Below are positions 8,585 through 17,630 of a stretch of 64,000 nucleotides of DNA, piece by piece (position 1 is the first letter of the stretch; each line of letters starts with the position of its first letter). The notes under the pieces are model-generated. The model did no database searches, had not been told where the DNA came from, and saw only the letters and a list, made by a program, of their open reading frames with translations. Both the position numbers and the translations under genes were made by a program. This DNA is from an uncultured Marinobacter sp. (GTDB lineage Bacteria; Pseudomonadota; Gammaproteobacteria; Pseudomonadales; Oleiphilaceae), in NCBI RefSeq assembly GCF_947259545.1, contig NZ_CAMYMK010000002.1:124001-188000 (forward strand), given 5' to 3'.

Positions 8585-8790
8585 CAGTGGTGCTCCAGGG
8601 CCCGTAGGCGGCCGATCATGGCTTCGATCTTGTTTTTGGCAAGATCGTTCTTGTGCATTAACTGGGCGCGCTCCCGGTTCCAGTCATCCTGCAGCTCTCT
8701 GAGTGCAGCATTATCCCTTTCCAGTTTGCGGCAGCGCTCAATGAGCTTGTCCAGTTTGTCCGCCAATGCCTGTAGTTCGGACTGTTCCAT
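8584..8790 (-). CDS. ZapB-like small coiled-coil protein (TIGR02449 type)
   Basis: A 68-residue, almost fully helical protein (LQALADKLDKLIERCRKLERDNAALREL) with heptad-spaced leucines. It lies immediately upstream of zapA and shares the stop/start junction with it. Pseudomonads carry a similar small gene at this place. Family members are thought to work with ZapA in Z-ring organisation, but the function is inferred from position and coiled-coil character. Confidence 0.75.
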   Translation of the reverse strand: MEQSELQALADKLDKLIERCRKLERDNAALRELQDDWNRERAQLMHKNDLAKNKIEAMIGRLRALEHH

Positions 8791-8892
8791 GATTGCGTCA
8801 ACGCCTGTGGTTATAGATGCAAGTAACTATAAGTGTGCACTGCAACCCGGTCAATTTACAGGGTTGTCATGGCCTCTGAAGAGTGACAACTG

Positions 8893-10167
8893 TCACTCTC
8901 CGGCGCTGTGACTGAGTCCCTGTCGCCGGCCCTGCCGCCAAGCCTGCAGTGCCGGGATCAGGCCCACCAGGGCCGCCGTGACCGGCACGCTGGCCAGAAT
9001 GATCCATTCCGGCGCTGCCAGAGGGCGCAGGCTGATCTGTATCCCGTAGTGTTCCAGCAGCCAGGGGCTGAGTAGTGTCAGCCCGCCGGTGCCGAGCAGC
9101 AGGGCCAGCAGGCAGGCAATGACAGCAAGGAAGATGCATTCGATGACGTGGAGTGCAGCGACCAGCCCCGGAGAAGCGCCGGTGGCACGGAGAATGGCAA
9201 TTTCACGACTCCGTTGGGCCTGGAGGGTCAGCAGCACGGCGACCAGGCCGACGAGGCTGATGACCACCACAAAACCGGTAATGCCCAGCAGGGCGCGCTC
9301 AAATTGCCCCATGATACGCCAGAGTTCACTCAGGGCGACCCCCGGTAGCACGGCTGACAGCGGTTCCACCCGGGATTCGTTGATCTGGCGCTGCACCTGG
9401 AACGTCATCACTTTGCGCTCGATACCCACCAGCGCAGCCGTTATAGCATCGGGGGTCAGGTCGCGTTCCCTGGCTTGCTCTGGCGAGACGGTTCTTCCCG
9501 GGATCGCCACTCCGGACTGCCAGCCAATGTGCATGGCTTCCATGCCTTCCAGGCTGATGTAGACGGCCTGGTCTACCGGTGTCCCAGTGGGCGCCAGAAC
9601 GCCGATGACGGTAAAGGGTGTGTCCTTGTGGTTGGAGAAACTGGTGCTGCCGCCGCCGTGGGACAGGATCAGTTTGTCTCCCAGGGAGTGGTCGTGTTTG
9701 CGGGCGACCTCTGCCCCGAGAACCACATCGAAGACATCATCAAACCATTGGCCTTCGCTCAGCTGGAGCGCCTGATCCCGGCCATACTGGAAGTGTTCTA
9801 TAAAGCCGGTATCCGTGCCGACAACGCGATGGCCGCGATAGCTGTCTCCCAGGGAGAGGGGCACTGTCCAGTCGATACGGCTGTCTCCGGTCAGCCCCTG
9901 ATAGGTGGACCAGCGGATATTGTTGGTGGCATCTCCGATATGGAAGACGGTATAGAGAAGAAGATTCAGTTGCCCGCTGCGGGCGCCGACGATCAGATCG
10001 GTGCCCGAAATGGTGTTGGTGAAAGACTGGCGCACTTCAGTGCGCAGGTACTGAACGCCCAGCAGCAGTGTCACACTCAGCGTCAGGGTCAGCGTTACCA
10101 GCGCGAGCACGCGCCGCCGGTGCCACAGGCTGGCCCAGGCCAGGGAAAACGCAAGGCGGGCCTTCAT
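8893..10167 (-). CDS. FtsX/MacB-like ABC transporter permease of a zinc-type module
   Basis: A 424-residue membrane protein with one N-terminal membrane segment, a large periplasmic domain (about residues 45-270) and three C-terminal membrane segments. This is the FtsX/LolC topology. It starts four bases inside the end of the ATPase gene, so the two form one transporter. An equivalent pair in P. aeruginosa (PA4064-PA4065) belongs to a Zur-regulated locus with DUF2796 and DUF3299 proteins, both of which are next door here. It is probably mechanotransmission or lipoprotein/metal handling rather than classical import; substrate unknown. Confidence 0.8.
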   Translation of the reverse strand: MKARLAFSLAWASLWHRRRVLALVTLTLTLSVTLLLGVQYLRTEVRQSFTNTISGTDLIVGARSGQLNLLLYTVFHIGDATNNIRWSTYQGLTGDSRIDWTVPLSLGDSYRGHRVVGTDTGFIEHFQYGRDQALQLSEGQWFDDVFDVVLGAEVARKHDHSLGDKLILSHGGGSTSFSNHKDTPFTVIGVLAPTGTPVDQAVYISLEGMEAMHIGWQSGVAIPGRTVSPEQARERDLTPDAITAALVGIERKVMTFQVQRQINESRVEPLSAVLPGVALSELWRIMGQFERALLGITGFVVVISLVGLVAVLLTLQAQRSREIAILRATGASPGLVAALHVIECIFLAVIACLLALLLGTGGLTLLSPWLLEHYGIQISLRPLAAPEWIILASVPVTAALVGLIPALQAWRQGRRQGLSHSAGE

Positions 10168-10877
10168 GGGTGCGTCTCCAGGATAAGTTCGTGGTCGAAA
10201 TGGGTGGCCAGACTCTGGTCGTGGCTGACAAATATGACCGAGGAGCCTGCTTTTTGCCCCAGGGTCAGAAGCAGCTCGATAAACCGGTCGCGGTTGTCGG
10301 TGTCCAGCGCCGAGGTGGGTTCGTCGGCAAGTATCAGCTCGGGATGGCCAATAAGGGCGCGTGCCGCGGCCACCCGTTGTTGCTGACCGACACTGAGCCG
10401 GGTAACCGGTTGGTGCCAGTGGCTTTGCGGAATGGCCAGCTCAGCCAGCAGCGCTGCGGCTTCCTGTAAGGGTTCCGGTTTGGCGAGCTGGTGCCGCTTG
10501 GGAGACAGGCGACACGGCAGGGTGACATTGGCCAGAGTTGTGAGGTAGGGCACCAGGTTGAATTGCTGGAAGATAACGCCCATGTGATCGGCACGAAACC
10601 GGTCCCGTTGCCCATTGGTAAAGGGGGTAATATCCTCCCCCAGTAGTGAAACTGTGCCAGATGTGGGCCGTAACATGCCTGCCAGCAGGCCCAAGAGTGT
10701 GCTTTTTCCGCTGCCGCTGGGCCCCTTGATAAACAGGTGCTCACCGCGTTCCAGGGTAATGTCCGGAAATTGCAGTGCGGCCTTGCTGTCGGGCCACCGA
10801 TAACCGAGTTCGCTGGTCGTGACGGCCTGCAGATTGCTTGCGGAACTTCTGGTCTGTGTGGGTGTCTGCTTGGTCAT
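10164..10877 (-). CDS. ABC transporter ATP-binding protein of a zinc-type module
   Basis: A 237-residue LolD/MacB-type ATPase with Walker A GPSGSGKST, Q-loop IFQQFNLVPYLT, signature LSVGQQQRVAAARAL, Walker B LILADEPTSALD and switch His in FVSHDQS. It partners the FtsX-like permease that follows with a four-base overlap. It is divergent from the DUF3299 gene, and the 57-base gap holds a near palindrome (10903-10918) that may be an operator. Confidence 0.88.
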   Translation of the reverse strand: MTKQTPTQTRSSASNLQAVTTSELGYRWPDSKAALQFPDITLERGEHLFIKGPSGSGKSTLLGLLAGMLRPTSGTVSLLGEDITPFTNGQRDRFRADHMGVIFQQFNLVPYLTTLANVTLPCRLSPKRHQLAKPEPLQEAAALLAELAIPQSHWHQPVTRLSVGQQQRVAAARALIGHPELILADEPTSALDTDNRDRFIELLLTLGQKAGSSVIFVSHDQSLATHFDHELILETHP

Positions 10878-10902
10878 GTGCGCTTACGCTGATTCGGTGT
10901 AT

Positions 10903-10918
10903 GATTTGCGCACAAATC
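10903..10918. promoter_or_regulatory. Possible operator between ABC ATPase and DUF3299 genes
   Basis: GATTTG-CGCA-CAAATC, perfect six-base arms in a 57-base divergent intergenic region. It does not resemble the Zur box found further along in the module. Function is unproven. Confidence 0.3.
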
Positions 10919-10934
10919 CATAGATAGGCAATTT

Positions 10935-11474
10935 ATGTTCTCGGCTTCACGCATGTTTTCACTATTCTCTGTGTTTACCCGCCGCTGGTTTCGGGGCGGC
11001 GTCACCGTTTTCCTGGCAGTATTCCTGGGTCTTGCCTCAGCGGCCGATCGGGAAATTGACTGGCTCGAACTGATGCCGGAAGAAGACCTGAATTTGCTGG
11101 AGAGTATGCCAGAAATCGTTCATGAGGGAGACGGCCCGCCTACATTGCCGGACGAGATCATGACCGGTCGGGTGGTGCCTGAGATGGATGGGGTTTCGGG
11201 AAAGATTCCCGGCTTTGTGGTGCCTCTGAAAACCACCGATGACATGCGTATCCTCGAATTCTTCCTGGTGCCGTATTACGGTGCCTGTATCCATGTTCCG
11301 CCACCGCCCCCGAATCAGATCATCCACGTAAAGTACAAAGAGGGTTTTACCCTCGAGGCGCTTTACGATCCGGTCTGGGTCGAGGGTACTCTTATTGTTG
11401 AGAGTACCGAGAACGACATTGCCACCTCGTCCTATTCCGTGGTCGCAGAGAAGGTGAAGCGATATCAGGAGTAA
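10935..11474 (+). CDS. DUF3299 periplasmic protein
   Basis: A 179-residue protein with an N-terminal signal peptide (hydrophobic segment about residues 23-37, ending near ASA-ADR). The mature part carries the DUF3299 hallmark FFLVPYYGACIHVPPPPPNQ. The family is often found beside DUF2796 and ABC genes, as in P. aeruginosa PA4066, and is expressed under zinc limitation there. It is convergent with the His-rich DUF2796 gene (16 bases between stops) and divergent from the ABC ATPase. The biochemical role is unknown; the conserved Cys and His suggest metal contact. Confidence 0.8.
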   Translation: MFSASRMFSLFSVFTRRWFRGGVTVFLAVFLGLASAADREIDWLELMPEEDLNLLESMPEIVHEGDGPPTLPDEIMTGRVVPEMDGVSGKIPGFVVPLKTTDDMRILEFFLVPYYGACIHVPPPPPNQIIHVKYKEGFTLEALYDPVWVEGTLIVESTENDIATSSYSVVAEKVKRYQE

Positions 11475-11490
11475 GGCTTGTGCGCCTGCC

Positions 11491-12081
11491 TTATTGACCC
11501 AGCTGGAACGTGGATTCGCCCTCGCCAAGCCGGATGCTGCCCTGTCCGGCTTCGCCTACCCATTCCACTGTCAGCACCTCAAGGTTCGGGAACCTGACCT
11601 TCAGGGAGCTTGAGAGCGCTTGGCGGGCAGTCAGTTCCGTGCACTTCAGTTGCTGAGAGACTTCGTATTCGCGATGGCCTTCTTCGTCCTCACTGTCATG
11701 ATTGTGTTCGTCGTCATGGTGGTGATGGTCTTTGTCTGGCTGGTCCGAAGGCCCGCCATGATGAACCGCGCCCGCGATGACAATGCAGGAGCCGGGGACA
11801 GTGTCGATCAGTGGATTGTCGCCCAGCCAGTTTGAGATCTCTGCCAGCCTGGCTTTTTCTTCCGGGGTTTGAGCCTGCCTTTCAAAGCCGGCAAGGTTGT
11901 AGGCTGGCGAGGTAAAAAACAGATCAATACTGTCTCCCTGGACGGCCATTTGCAGTTGCCCATAGCCATGGCGGTGAGCGCCCGGATTATCGTCGGCGAA
12001 ACCCGGGCCAGCCACTAACAGGGAGGCCATGCCAAGGCTGAGGGCCGTCTTGGGCAGGGCGTGGAGAATGTTGCTGTTCAT
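11491..12081 (-). CDS. His-rich periplasmic metal-binding protein, DUF2796/ZrgA family
   Basis: A 196-residue protein with a signal peptide (cleavage near GFA-DDN). It starts the mature chain with GAHRHGYGQLQMAV and has a long acidic/His-rich loop (DKDHHHHDDEHNHDSEDEEGH). This is the plan of ZrgA/PA4063-type zinc-capturing proteins. A Zur-box-like palindrome lies about 26 bases before the start, supporting induction under zinc starvation. Two cysteines (GSCIV and LKCTE) may form a disulfide. Confidence 0.85.
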   Translation of the reverse strand: MNSNILHALPKTALSLGMASLLVAGPGFADDNPGAHRHGYGQLQMAVQGDSIDLFFTSPAYNLAGFERQAQTPEEKARLAEISNWLGDNPLIDTVPGSCIVIAGAVHHGGPSDQPDKDHHHHDDEHNHDSEDEEGHREYEVSQQLKCTELTARQALSSSLKVRFPNLEVLTVEWVGEAGQGSIRLGEGESTFQLGQ

Positions 12082-12106
12082 GACTTCGAATCTCCGAATT
12101 ATTGAT

Positions 12107-12120
12107 ATGTTATAACATAA
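12107..12120. promoter_or_regulatory. Zur-box-like operator
   Basis: The perfect palindrome TATGTTATAACATA matches the core of the gammaproteobacterial Zur box (TGTTATA-TATAACA type) and sits in the promoter of the His-rich ZrgA-like gene. Assignment rests on sequence similarity and context. Confidence 0.65.
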
Positions 12121-12220
12121 TTAATCATCTGGCAGCCTGAATCAAGAGGGCGAGTGTCTTCCACGGCCCCGAATGCTAGGATAGACCCCTAAATCCAGTG
12201 ATACAGGACAGTTCCGTTTC

Positions 12221-12820
12221 ATGTCAGAAACCGACACCTCAGGTGCTGCTCGCGCTGCTGCGTTCGAGCGTTGGGCCAACATCTTTACCGCGCACAAAGC
12301 CTTCAGTCACCCTTCCGAACTTCATGGCGTCCTGTGTGGGCGGCTGGCTGCCGGTGCCCGTATAGACCAATCAGAATGGCTTGCCATGGTCTGTGAACAC
12401 ATGGGGCTGCCGGATACTGCTGCTGAAGAGTCCTCTGAGCTGCAGGAATTCATGCAGGCAGCCTACGACCAGACCCTGGCTCTGCTGAAGGCCACGGACA
12501 TGAGTTTTCATCCGCTGCTGCCGGATGATGACTACGCCATTGATCAGCGTCTGGAGGCACTCACTTCCTGGGTGCGTGGTTTCCTTGAGGGGATGGCCTT
12601 GTCCGCCGGGGAATCCCTGGGCCAGGCCCCGGATGAGATCCGCGAGCTGATTGAGGATATGGTGGCCATCAGTCAGGTCTCCGAAGACGAAGAGACGGAC
12701 GATGAAAGCGAACAGCAACTGATGGAAATTGTGGAATACGTGCGCCTGGGGGCGCTGGCGGTGTTCACCGAATTCAATCCGCCAGAAAAGCCGGCCACGG
12801 AAACTCCGACACTGCACTGA
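12221..12820 (+). CDS. ygfB: UPF0149 family protein YgfB
   Basis: A 199-residue, mainly helical acidic protein (FTAHKAFSHPSELHGVLCGRLAAG at the N-terminus) of the YgfB/YecA family. It is first in the conserved order ygfB-pepP-ubiH-ubiI. Family members have been linked to control of gene expression in P. aeruginosa (AlpA-related), but a general function is not settled. In many relatives this gene is divergent from zapA directly; here a four-gene zinc module separates them. Confidence 0.9.
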   Translation: MSETDTSGAARAAAFERWANIFTAHKAFSHPSELHGVLCGRLAAGARIDQSEWLAMVCEHMGLPDTAAEESSELQEFMQAAYDQTLALLKATDMSFHPLLPDDDYAIDQRLEALTSWVRGFLEGMALSAGESLGQAPDEIRELIEDMVAISQVSEDEETDDESEQQLMEIVEYVRLGALAVFTEFNPPEKPATETPTLH

Positions 12821-12846
12821 GCAGGCACGTACCTGCGGGAGAGGTT

Positions 12847-14166
12847 ATGCCGTCAAAGATACCCGTAAAAGAATTTGCCGATCGTCGTCGCAAGTTGATG
12901 GAGCTGATGGCTCCGGACAGCATCGCGATTGTACCGGCGGCTCCGGAAAGCGTTCGTAATCGGGATGTACTGCATCCGTTTCGTCAGGACAGTGATTTTC
13001 AGTACCTGTCCGGGTTTGGCGAGCCGGAAGCGGTACTGGTGCTCATCCCCGGGCGCGAGCATGGTGAATCCGTACTGTTCTGCAAGGAACGCAATCCCGA
13101 GAAGGAATTATGGGACGGTTTCCTGGCCGGCCCCGAAGGGGCGATTGAAAGGTTCGGGCTGGACGATGCCTTCCCGATTTCCGACATTGACGACATTCTG
13201 CCTGGTATGATCGAAGGTCGCAGCCGGGTCTATTATCCGCTGGGCAAGGATCACAGTTTTGACGCCCGGGTGATGGACTGGGTCAAGGTGATCCGCAGTA
13301 AGGTGCGCGCCGGTGCCCATCCCCCGGGAGAGTTTGTCGCTCTGGAGCACCTGCTCCACGACTTGCGACTGTATAAGAGTGCCAACGAAGTCAAGGTGAT
13401 GGCCAAAGCAGCCGAGATCAGCGCAGAGGCCCACTGCCGGGCCATGAAGAGGGCCCGCAAGGGCGGGCACGAATACAACCTGGAGGCGGAGCTGATCCAT
13501 ACCTTCATGGATCACGGTGCTCGTTCCACAGCGTATCCGTCCATCGTCGGCTCCGGTGTCAACGGCTGCATCCTGCATTACATTGAAAACAGCGCGCCAT
13601 TGAAAGCGGGTGATCTGGTGTTGATCGACGCGGGCTGTGAAGTGGATTGCTACGCGTCGGATATCACCCGGACATTCCCGGTCAGTGGCCGCTTCAGTGC
13701 CGAGCAGAAGGCGCTGTATGAGGTGGTTCTGTCTGCGCAGTATGCGGCGATTGAAGCGGTGCGCCCCGGCAACCACTGGAACCACCCCCACGAGGCAGCG
13801 CTGCGGGTGTTGACCCAGGGCCTGATTGACCTCGGCCTGTTGTCTGGATCCCTTGACGATGCCATTGAACAGGACGCCTATAAGCCCTTCTTCATGCACC
13901 GCACCGGCCATTGGCTGGGGCTGGATGTGCATGATGTTGGTGATTACAAGGTTGGCGACGCCTGGCGTCAGCTGGAACCGGGCATGACACTGACGGTGGA
14001 ACCCGGATTGTATATCGCGCCGGACAACACCGATGTGGATGAAAAGTGGCGAGGCATTGGCATCCGTATTGAAGACGATGTGGTGGTCACCAAGGAGGGG
14101 TGTCGCGTGCTGACTGAAGCCGTGCCCAAGACGATTGCGGATATTGAAGCACTGATGGCGGACTGA
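12847..14166 (+). CDS. pepP: Xaa-Pro aminopeptidase
   Basis: Cytoplasmic M24B metallopeptidase removing N-terminal residues before proline. The product is 439 residues (E. coli 441). The dinuclear manganese site is seen as the ligands in LIDAGCEVDCYASDITRTF, HRTGHWLGLDVHD, TVEPGLY and GIRIEDDVVV. The ATG follows a GGAGAGG ribosome site and lies 26 bases after ygfB, four bases before ubiH, in a clear operon. Confidence 0.95.
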   Translation: MPSKIPVKEFADRRRKLMELMAPDSIAIVPAAPESVRNRDVLHPFRQDSDFQYLSGFGEPEAVLVLIPGREHGESVLFCKERNPEKELWDGFLAGPEGAIERFGLDDAFPISDIDDILPGMIEGRSRVYYPLGKDHSFDARVMDWVKVIRSKVRAGAHPPGEFVALEHLLHDLRLYKSANEVKVMAKAAEISAEAHCRAMKRARKGGHEYNLEAELIHTFMDHGARSTAYPSIVGSGVNGCILHYIENSAPLKAGDLVLIDAGCEVDCYASDITRTFPVSGRFSAEQKALYEVVLSAQYAAIEAVRPGNHWNHPHEAALRVLTQGLIDLGLLSGSLDDAIEQDAYKPFFMHRTGHWLGLDVHDVGDYKVGDAWRQLEPGMTLTVEPGLYIAPDNTDVDEKWRGIGIRIEDDVVVTKEGCRVLTEAVPKTIADIEALMAD

Positions 14167-14170
14167 CGCG

Positions 14171-15451
14171 GTGGCCAGACTCGATACCGATCTGATTATT
14201 GCTGGCGGCGGCCTGGCCGGTGCCACCCTGGCGCTGGCATTGTCCCGGGTGGTGCCGTCATTGCGGGTAACCGTAGTGGAGGCGTTTCCACTGTCTCCCG
14301 ATGCATTGCCGGACAGCTATCAGCCCAGTTACGACGCCCGTTCCACGGCACTGGCCTGGGGCTCCAGACTGATTTTCGAGGAGCTCGGGCTGTGGCCGCG
14401 GCTGTCGGCACACGCCACCCCCATAGAGCATATTCACGTGTCCGATCGCGGTCGTTTTGGTGCGACCCGCCTGCATGCCTCTGAACATGATCAGGCGGCA
14501 CTGGGCTATGTGGCCGACAATCGCTGGATGGGGCTGTGCCTGATGCGGGAGCTACTGCAAACCCGCGTGCATTGGGAAGCACCCGCCGAGGTGGTGGATA
14601 TGACGCCGCTACCCGAGGGTGTCCAGGTATCGGTCAAATCCGGTGACCACACCCGTGAACTGACCGCTCAGTGCCTGGTGGTGGCGGACGGTGGCCGCTC
14701 CGGCTTGCGGGAAAAACTCGGGTTCCAGACCCGTGTCCATGATTATGGGCAGAATGCCCTGATCGCCAATGTCTCGACCGCTGAGAGTCATGGCTTCACC
14801 GCTTTTGAGCGCTTCACTGACGCCGGTCCCATGGCGTTGTTGCCCCATGGCTCCTTGTCCCGTGCCGGCCACCAGTCGGCGCTGGTGTGGACGCTGACCG
14901 ATGAAGCTCTGGACGATATTCTATCCTGCTCCAATGAAGACAAGTGCAGGCGGCTCCAGGAGCGATTTGGCTGGCGGCTGGGGCGGATCACCCGTATCGG
15001 GACCTGCAATCATTACCCGTTGAAGCTGACTACGGTGGATGAGCCGGTCCGGCCTGGAGTTGCTCTGGTGGGTAACGCTGCCCATGCGCTGCACCCCGTG
15101 GCCGGGCAGGGCTTCAATTTGGCTCTGCGGGGCCTGATGACGCTGGTGGAGCAGTTCCGCCTGGCGGCGGCGCAGGGCACGCCCATTGGTGATCTGGCTG
15201 TGCTCAAACGCTATCAGGCGCTGCATCATCGGGACTGGCAGCAAACCGTGCAGTTTTCGGATTCGCTGATCCGCATCTTCGGCCAGTCCATGCCGCCGTT
15301 GGCGGCCGCCCGTGATGCCGGACTGGTGGGGCTGGACCTGTTGCCGGGAGCCAAGCGCTGGTTTGCCCGCAAGGCCATGGGGGTTGGTGGGCGTCGTGCC
15401 GTGATTGGTCATCCGGCTTCAGTGAACAAGGAATCTTCGAATCATGAGTGA
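14171..15451 (+). CDS. ubiH: 2-octaprenyl-6-methoxyphenyl hydroxylase UbiH
   Basis: FAD monooxygenase of ubiquinone ring hydroxylation. The 426-residue product has the N-terminal dinucleotide fold IIAGGGLAGATLAL, the middle VVADGGRSGLREKLG (DG motif) and the C-terminal GNAAHALHPVAGQG (GD-like motif). It begins with GTG four bases after pepP and overlaps the next hydroxylase gene by eight bases. Operon position matches E. coli. Assignment to the C4-hydroxylation step is by synteny and sequence family. Confidence 0.92.
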   Translation: MARLDTDLIIAGGGLAGATLALALSRVVPSLRVTVVEAFPLSPDALPDSYQPSYDARSTALAWGSRLIFEELGLWPRLSAHATPIEHIHVSDRGRFGATRLHASEHDQAALGYVADNRWMGLCLMRELLQTRVHWEAPAEVVDMTPLPEGVQVSVKSGDHTRELTAQCLVVADGGRSGLREKLGFQTRVHDYGQNALIANVSTAESHGFTAFERFTDAGPMALLPHGSLSRAGHQSALVWTLTDEALDDILSCSNEDKCRRLQERFGWRLGRITRIGTCNHYPLKLTTVDEPVRPGVALVGNAAHALHPVAGQGFNLALRGLMTLVEQFRLAAAQGTPIGDLAVLKRYQALHHRDWQQTVQFSDSLIRIFGQSMPPLAAARDAGLVGLDLLPGAKRWFARKAMGVGGRRAVIGHPASVNKESSNHE

Positions 15452-16667
15452 CCCAAAGTCTTTCGACATACTGGTTGTGGGCGGCGGCATGGTGGGTTCC
15501 GCCCTGGCATTGGGTTTATCCCGTCAGGGGTGGCATGTTGGACTGGTGGAAGGCAGTGAGCGCAAGGCCCTGTTGGAAGCGCCGGCCACGGCGGACAGTG
15601 TGGAGGGCTTTGAGCCCCGGGTCAGCGCTATTTCGGTGGCCAGTCAGCGCCTGCTTGAAGAGTTGGGCGTCTGGAGCGCGATCGCTGCCGGCCGTCATTG
15701 CCCCTACCAGAGCATGACCGTATGGGACGGTGATGGTACTGGTCGGATCCAGTTTGAGGCGGCGGAACTCCAGGCCCGGGCTTTGGGCACTATTGTCGAA
15801 AACCGCCACATCGTGCGGGGGTTGTTTTCAGCTCTGGCAGACAGTCAGGTCGAGTTGATTGATGGCGTAAAAGTCACAGGCTGGTGGCAGAATCAGAACC
15901 AGCGTGGCATTGAGCTTGAGAATGGCACCATGCTGGGCGCAGATCTGGTGGTAGCGGCCGACGGCGCCAATTCCCGCCTGCGCCAGTGGGTGGGTCTGCC
16001 TACCCGTGAATGGGATTATGACCAGCAGGCCATTGTGTGCACCGTGAAAACCAGCCAGAGTCATCGCTTCACCGCCTGGCAGCGCTTTTCACCCACCGGG
16101 CCGCTGGCGTTTCTGCCGTTGCTGACAGAAGGCGGGGATGAGCATTTCTGCTCCATAGTCTGGTCTCAGGACACTGAAGAGGCTCGCCGTCTAATGGCTC
16201 TGGATGACGGCAGCTTTGCAGGCGAACTGGAGCGAGCTATTGAACGGGAGCTGGGGACGGTCGAATCCATTTCCCGCCGGTTTGCGTTTCCTCTGCGTCA
16301 GCGCCATGCCAAAGACTACATTGCAACCGGTTTTGCCCTGGTGGGCGATGCCGCCCACACCATTCATCCATTGGCCGGACAGGGCGCCAATCTGGGCTAC
16401 GGAGATGTGCGGGCGTTGCTGGACGAACTGGCGCAGGCCAGAAAGTCAGGTCTCAATGCGTCTGATGACCTGGTCCTCGCGCGATATCAGCGTCGCCGCA
16501 AGGGTGAAAACCTCACCATGATGGCGGCGATGGAGGGCTTCAAGCAGCTTTTTGCCCGAGACGAGCTGCCTCTGCGGTGGCTGCGTAACACCGGCATGCG
16601 CTGGCTGAATCAGCTTGGACCAATCAAGAATCGGATCGCCGCCGAAGCCATGGGACTGGATGCCTGA
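15444..16667 (+). CDS. ubiI: Ubiquinone biosynthesis hydroxylase, UbiI/VisC type
   Basis: A 407-residue FAD monooxygenase, paralogous to the preceding ubiH. Motifs: VVGGGMVGSALALGL at the N-terminus, VVAADGANSRLRQW, and VGDAAHTIHPLAGQGANLGY. Its place as the last gene of ygfB-pepP-ubiH-ubiI indicates the C5-hydroxylase UbiI. A broader UbiF-like activity cannot be excluded from sequence alone. Confidence 0.9.
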   Translation: MSDPKSFDILVVGGGMVGSALALGLSRQGWHVGLVEGSERKALLEAPATADSVEGFEPRVSAISVASQRLLEELGVWSAIAAGRHCPYQSMTVWDGDGTGRIQFEAAELQARALGTIVENRHIVRGLFSALADSQVELIDGVKVTGWWQNQNQRGIELENGTMLGADLVVAADGANSRLRQWVGLPTREWDYDQQAIVCTVKTSQSHRFTAWQRFSPTGPLAFLPLLTEGGDEHFCSIVWSQDTEEARRLMALDDGSFAGELERAIERELGTVESISRRFAFPLRQRHAKDYIATGFALVGDAAHTIHPLAGQGANLGYGDVRALLDELAQARKSGLNASDDLVLARYQRRRKGENLTMMAAMEGFKQLFARDELPLRWLRNTGMRWLNQLGPIKNRIAAEAMGLDA

Positions 16668-16714
16668 ATCGCCATTTGGATTTTCCCTTTTACCCGCCGA
16701 CATAGGAACGTGTT

Positions 16715-17629
16715 ATGGCCGGAAGTAGTCTGCTTGTCCTGATCGATGACATCGCCACGGTACTGGACGACGTCGCCCTGATGACCAAAGCCGCCACCAA
16801 GAAAACCGCCGGTGTATTGGGAGACGACCTGGCCCTCAACGCCCAGCAGGTCACCGGTGTGAAGCCTGCGCGGGAACTGCCGGTGGTGTGGGCGGTTGCC
16901 AAGGGCTCGATGATCAACAAGGCCATCCTGGTCCCTGCGGCCCTGGCCATCAGCTTTTTCGTGCCGTGGCTGGTGACGCCCCTGCTTATGTTGGGCGGTG
17001 CCTTCCTTTGTTTCGAGGGCTTCGAGAAGCTGGCCCACAAGTTCCTGCACAAGCAGGAAGATGAGAACCACAAAGCTAAACTCCACGACGCCCTGATGAA
17101 CCCTGATGTCGATCTGAAATCGATCGAGAAGGACAAGATCAAGGGAGCGATACGGACAGACTTTATCCTGTCAGCGGAAATTATTGCGATCACGCTGGGC
17201 ACTGTGACCACCCAGACAATTGGCATGCAGTTTATGGTGCTGGCCGTCGTGGCGGTGATGATCACCGTGGGTGTGTATGGCCTGGTGGCGGGGATCGTGA
17301 AGCTCGATGATGGCGGCCTGTATCTCAGTCAGAGAGACAGTGCCATCGCGCAGTGGATGGGCAATGGCGTTCTCTGGCTTGCGCCCTATATGATGAAAAC
17401 CCTCTCCATCCTCGGCACCATCGCCATGTTCCTGGTGGGAGGGGGTATCCTCACCCATGGCCTGCCCCCGGTCTATGATGCGATTCATCACGTTGCCGAG
17501 GGCTTCAGCGGTGTTGCCGGCGCCCTGGTCCCGACTCTGGCGAACGGCCTGTTTGGTGTAGCGGCAGGGGCTCTGCTGGTGGCGATCATCACGCCGTTAC
17601 TGAAGTGGTGGGAAGCTCGCTCCGCCTGA
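16715..17629 (+). CDS. DUF808 (YedI) family inner-membrane protein
   Basis: A 304-residue membrane protein starting MAGSSLLVLIDDIATVLDDVALMTKAATKKTAGVLGDDLA, the strongly conserved DUF808 start. Four to six hydrophobic segments follow. It has a GTG-rich but clear ATG start with an AGGAA ribosome site. The family has no established function. It is convergent with rsmE with almost no gap and appears monocistronic. Confidence 0.88.
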   Translation: MAGSSLLVLIDDIATVLDDVALMTKAATKKTAGVLGDDLALNAQQVTGVKPARELPVVWAVAKGSMINKAILVPAALAISFFVPWLVTPLLMLGGAFLCFEGFEKLAHKFLHKQEDENHKAKLHDALMNPDVDLKSIEKDKIKGAIRTDFILSAEIIAITLGTVTTQTIGMQFMVLAVVAVMITVGVYGLVAGIVKLDDGGLYLSQRDSAIAQWMGNGVLWLAPYMMKTLSILGTIAMFLVGGGILTHGLPPVYDAIHHVAEGFSGVAGALVPTLANGLFGVAAGALLVAIITPLLKWWEARSA

Positions 17630-17630
17630 C

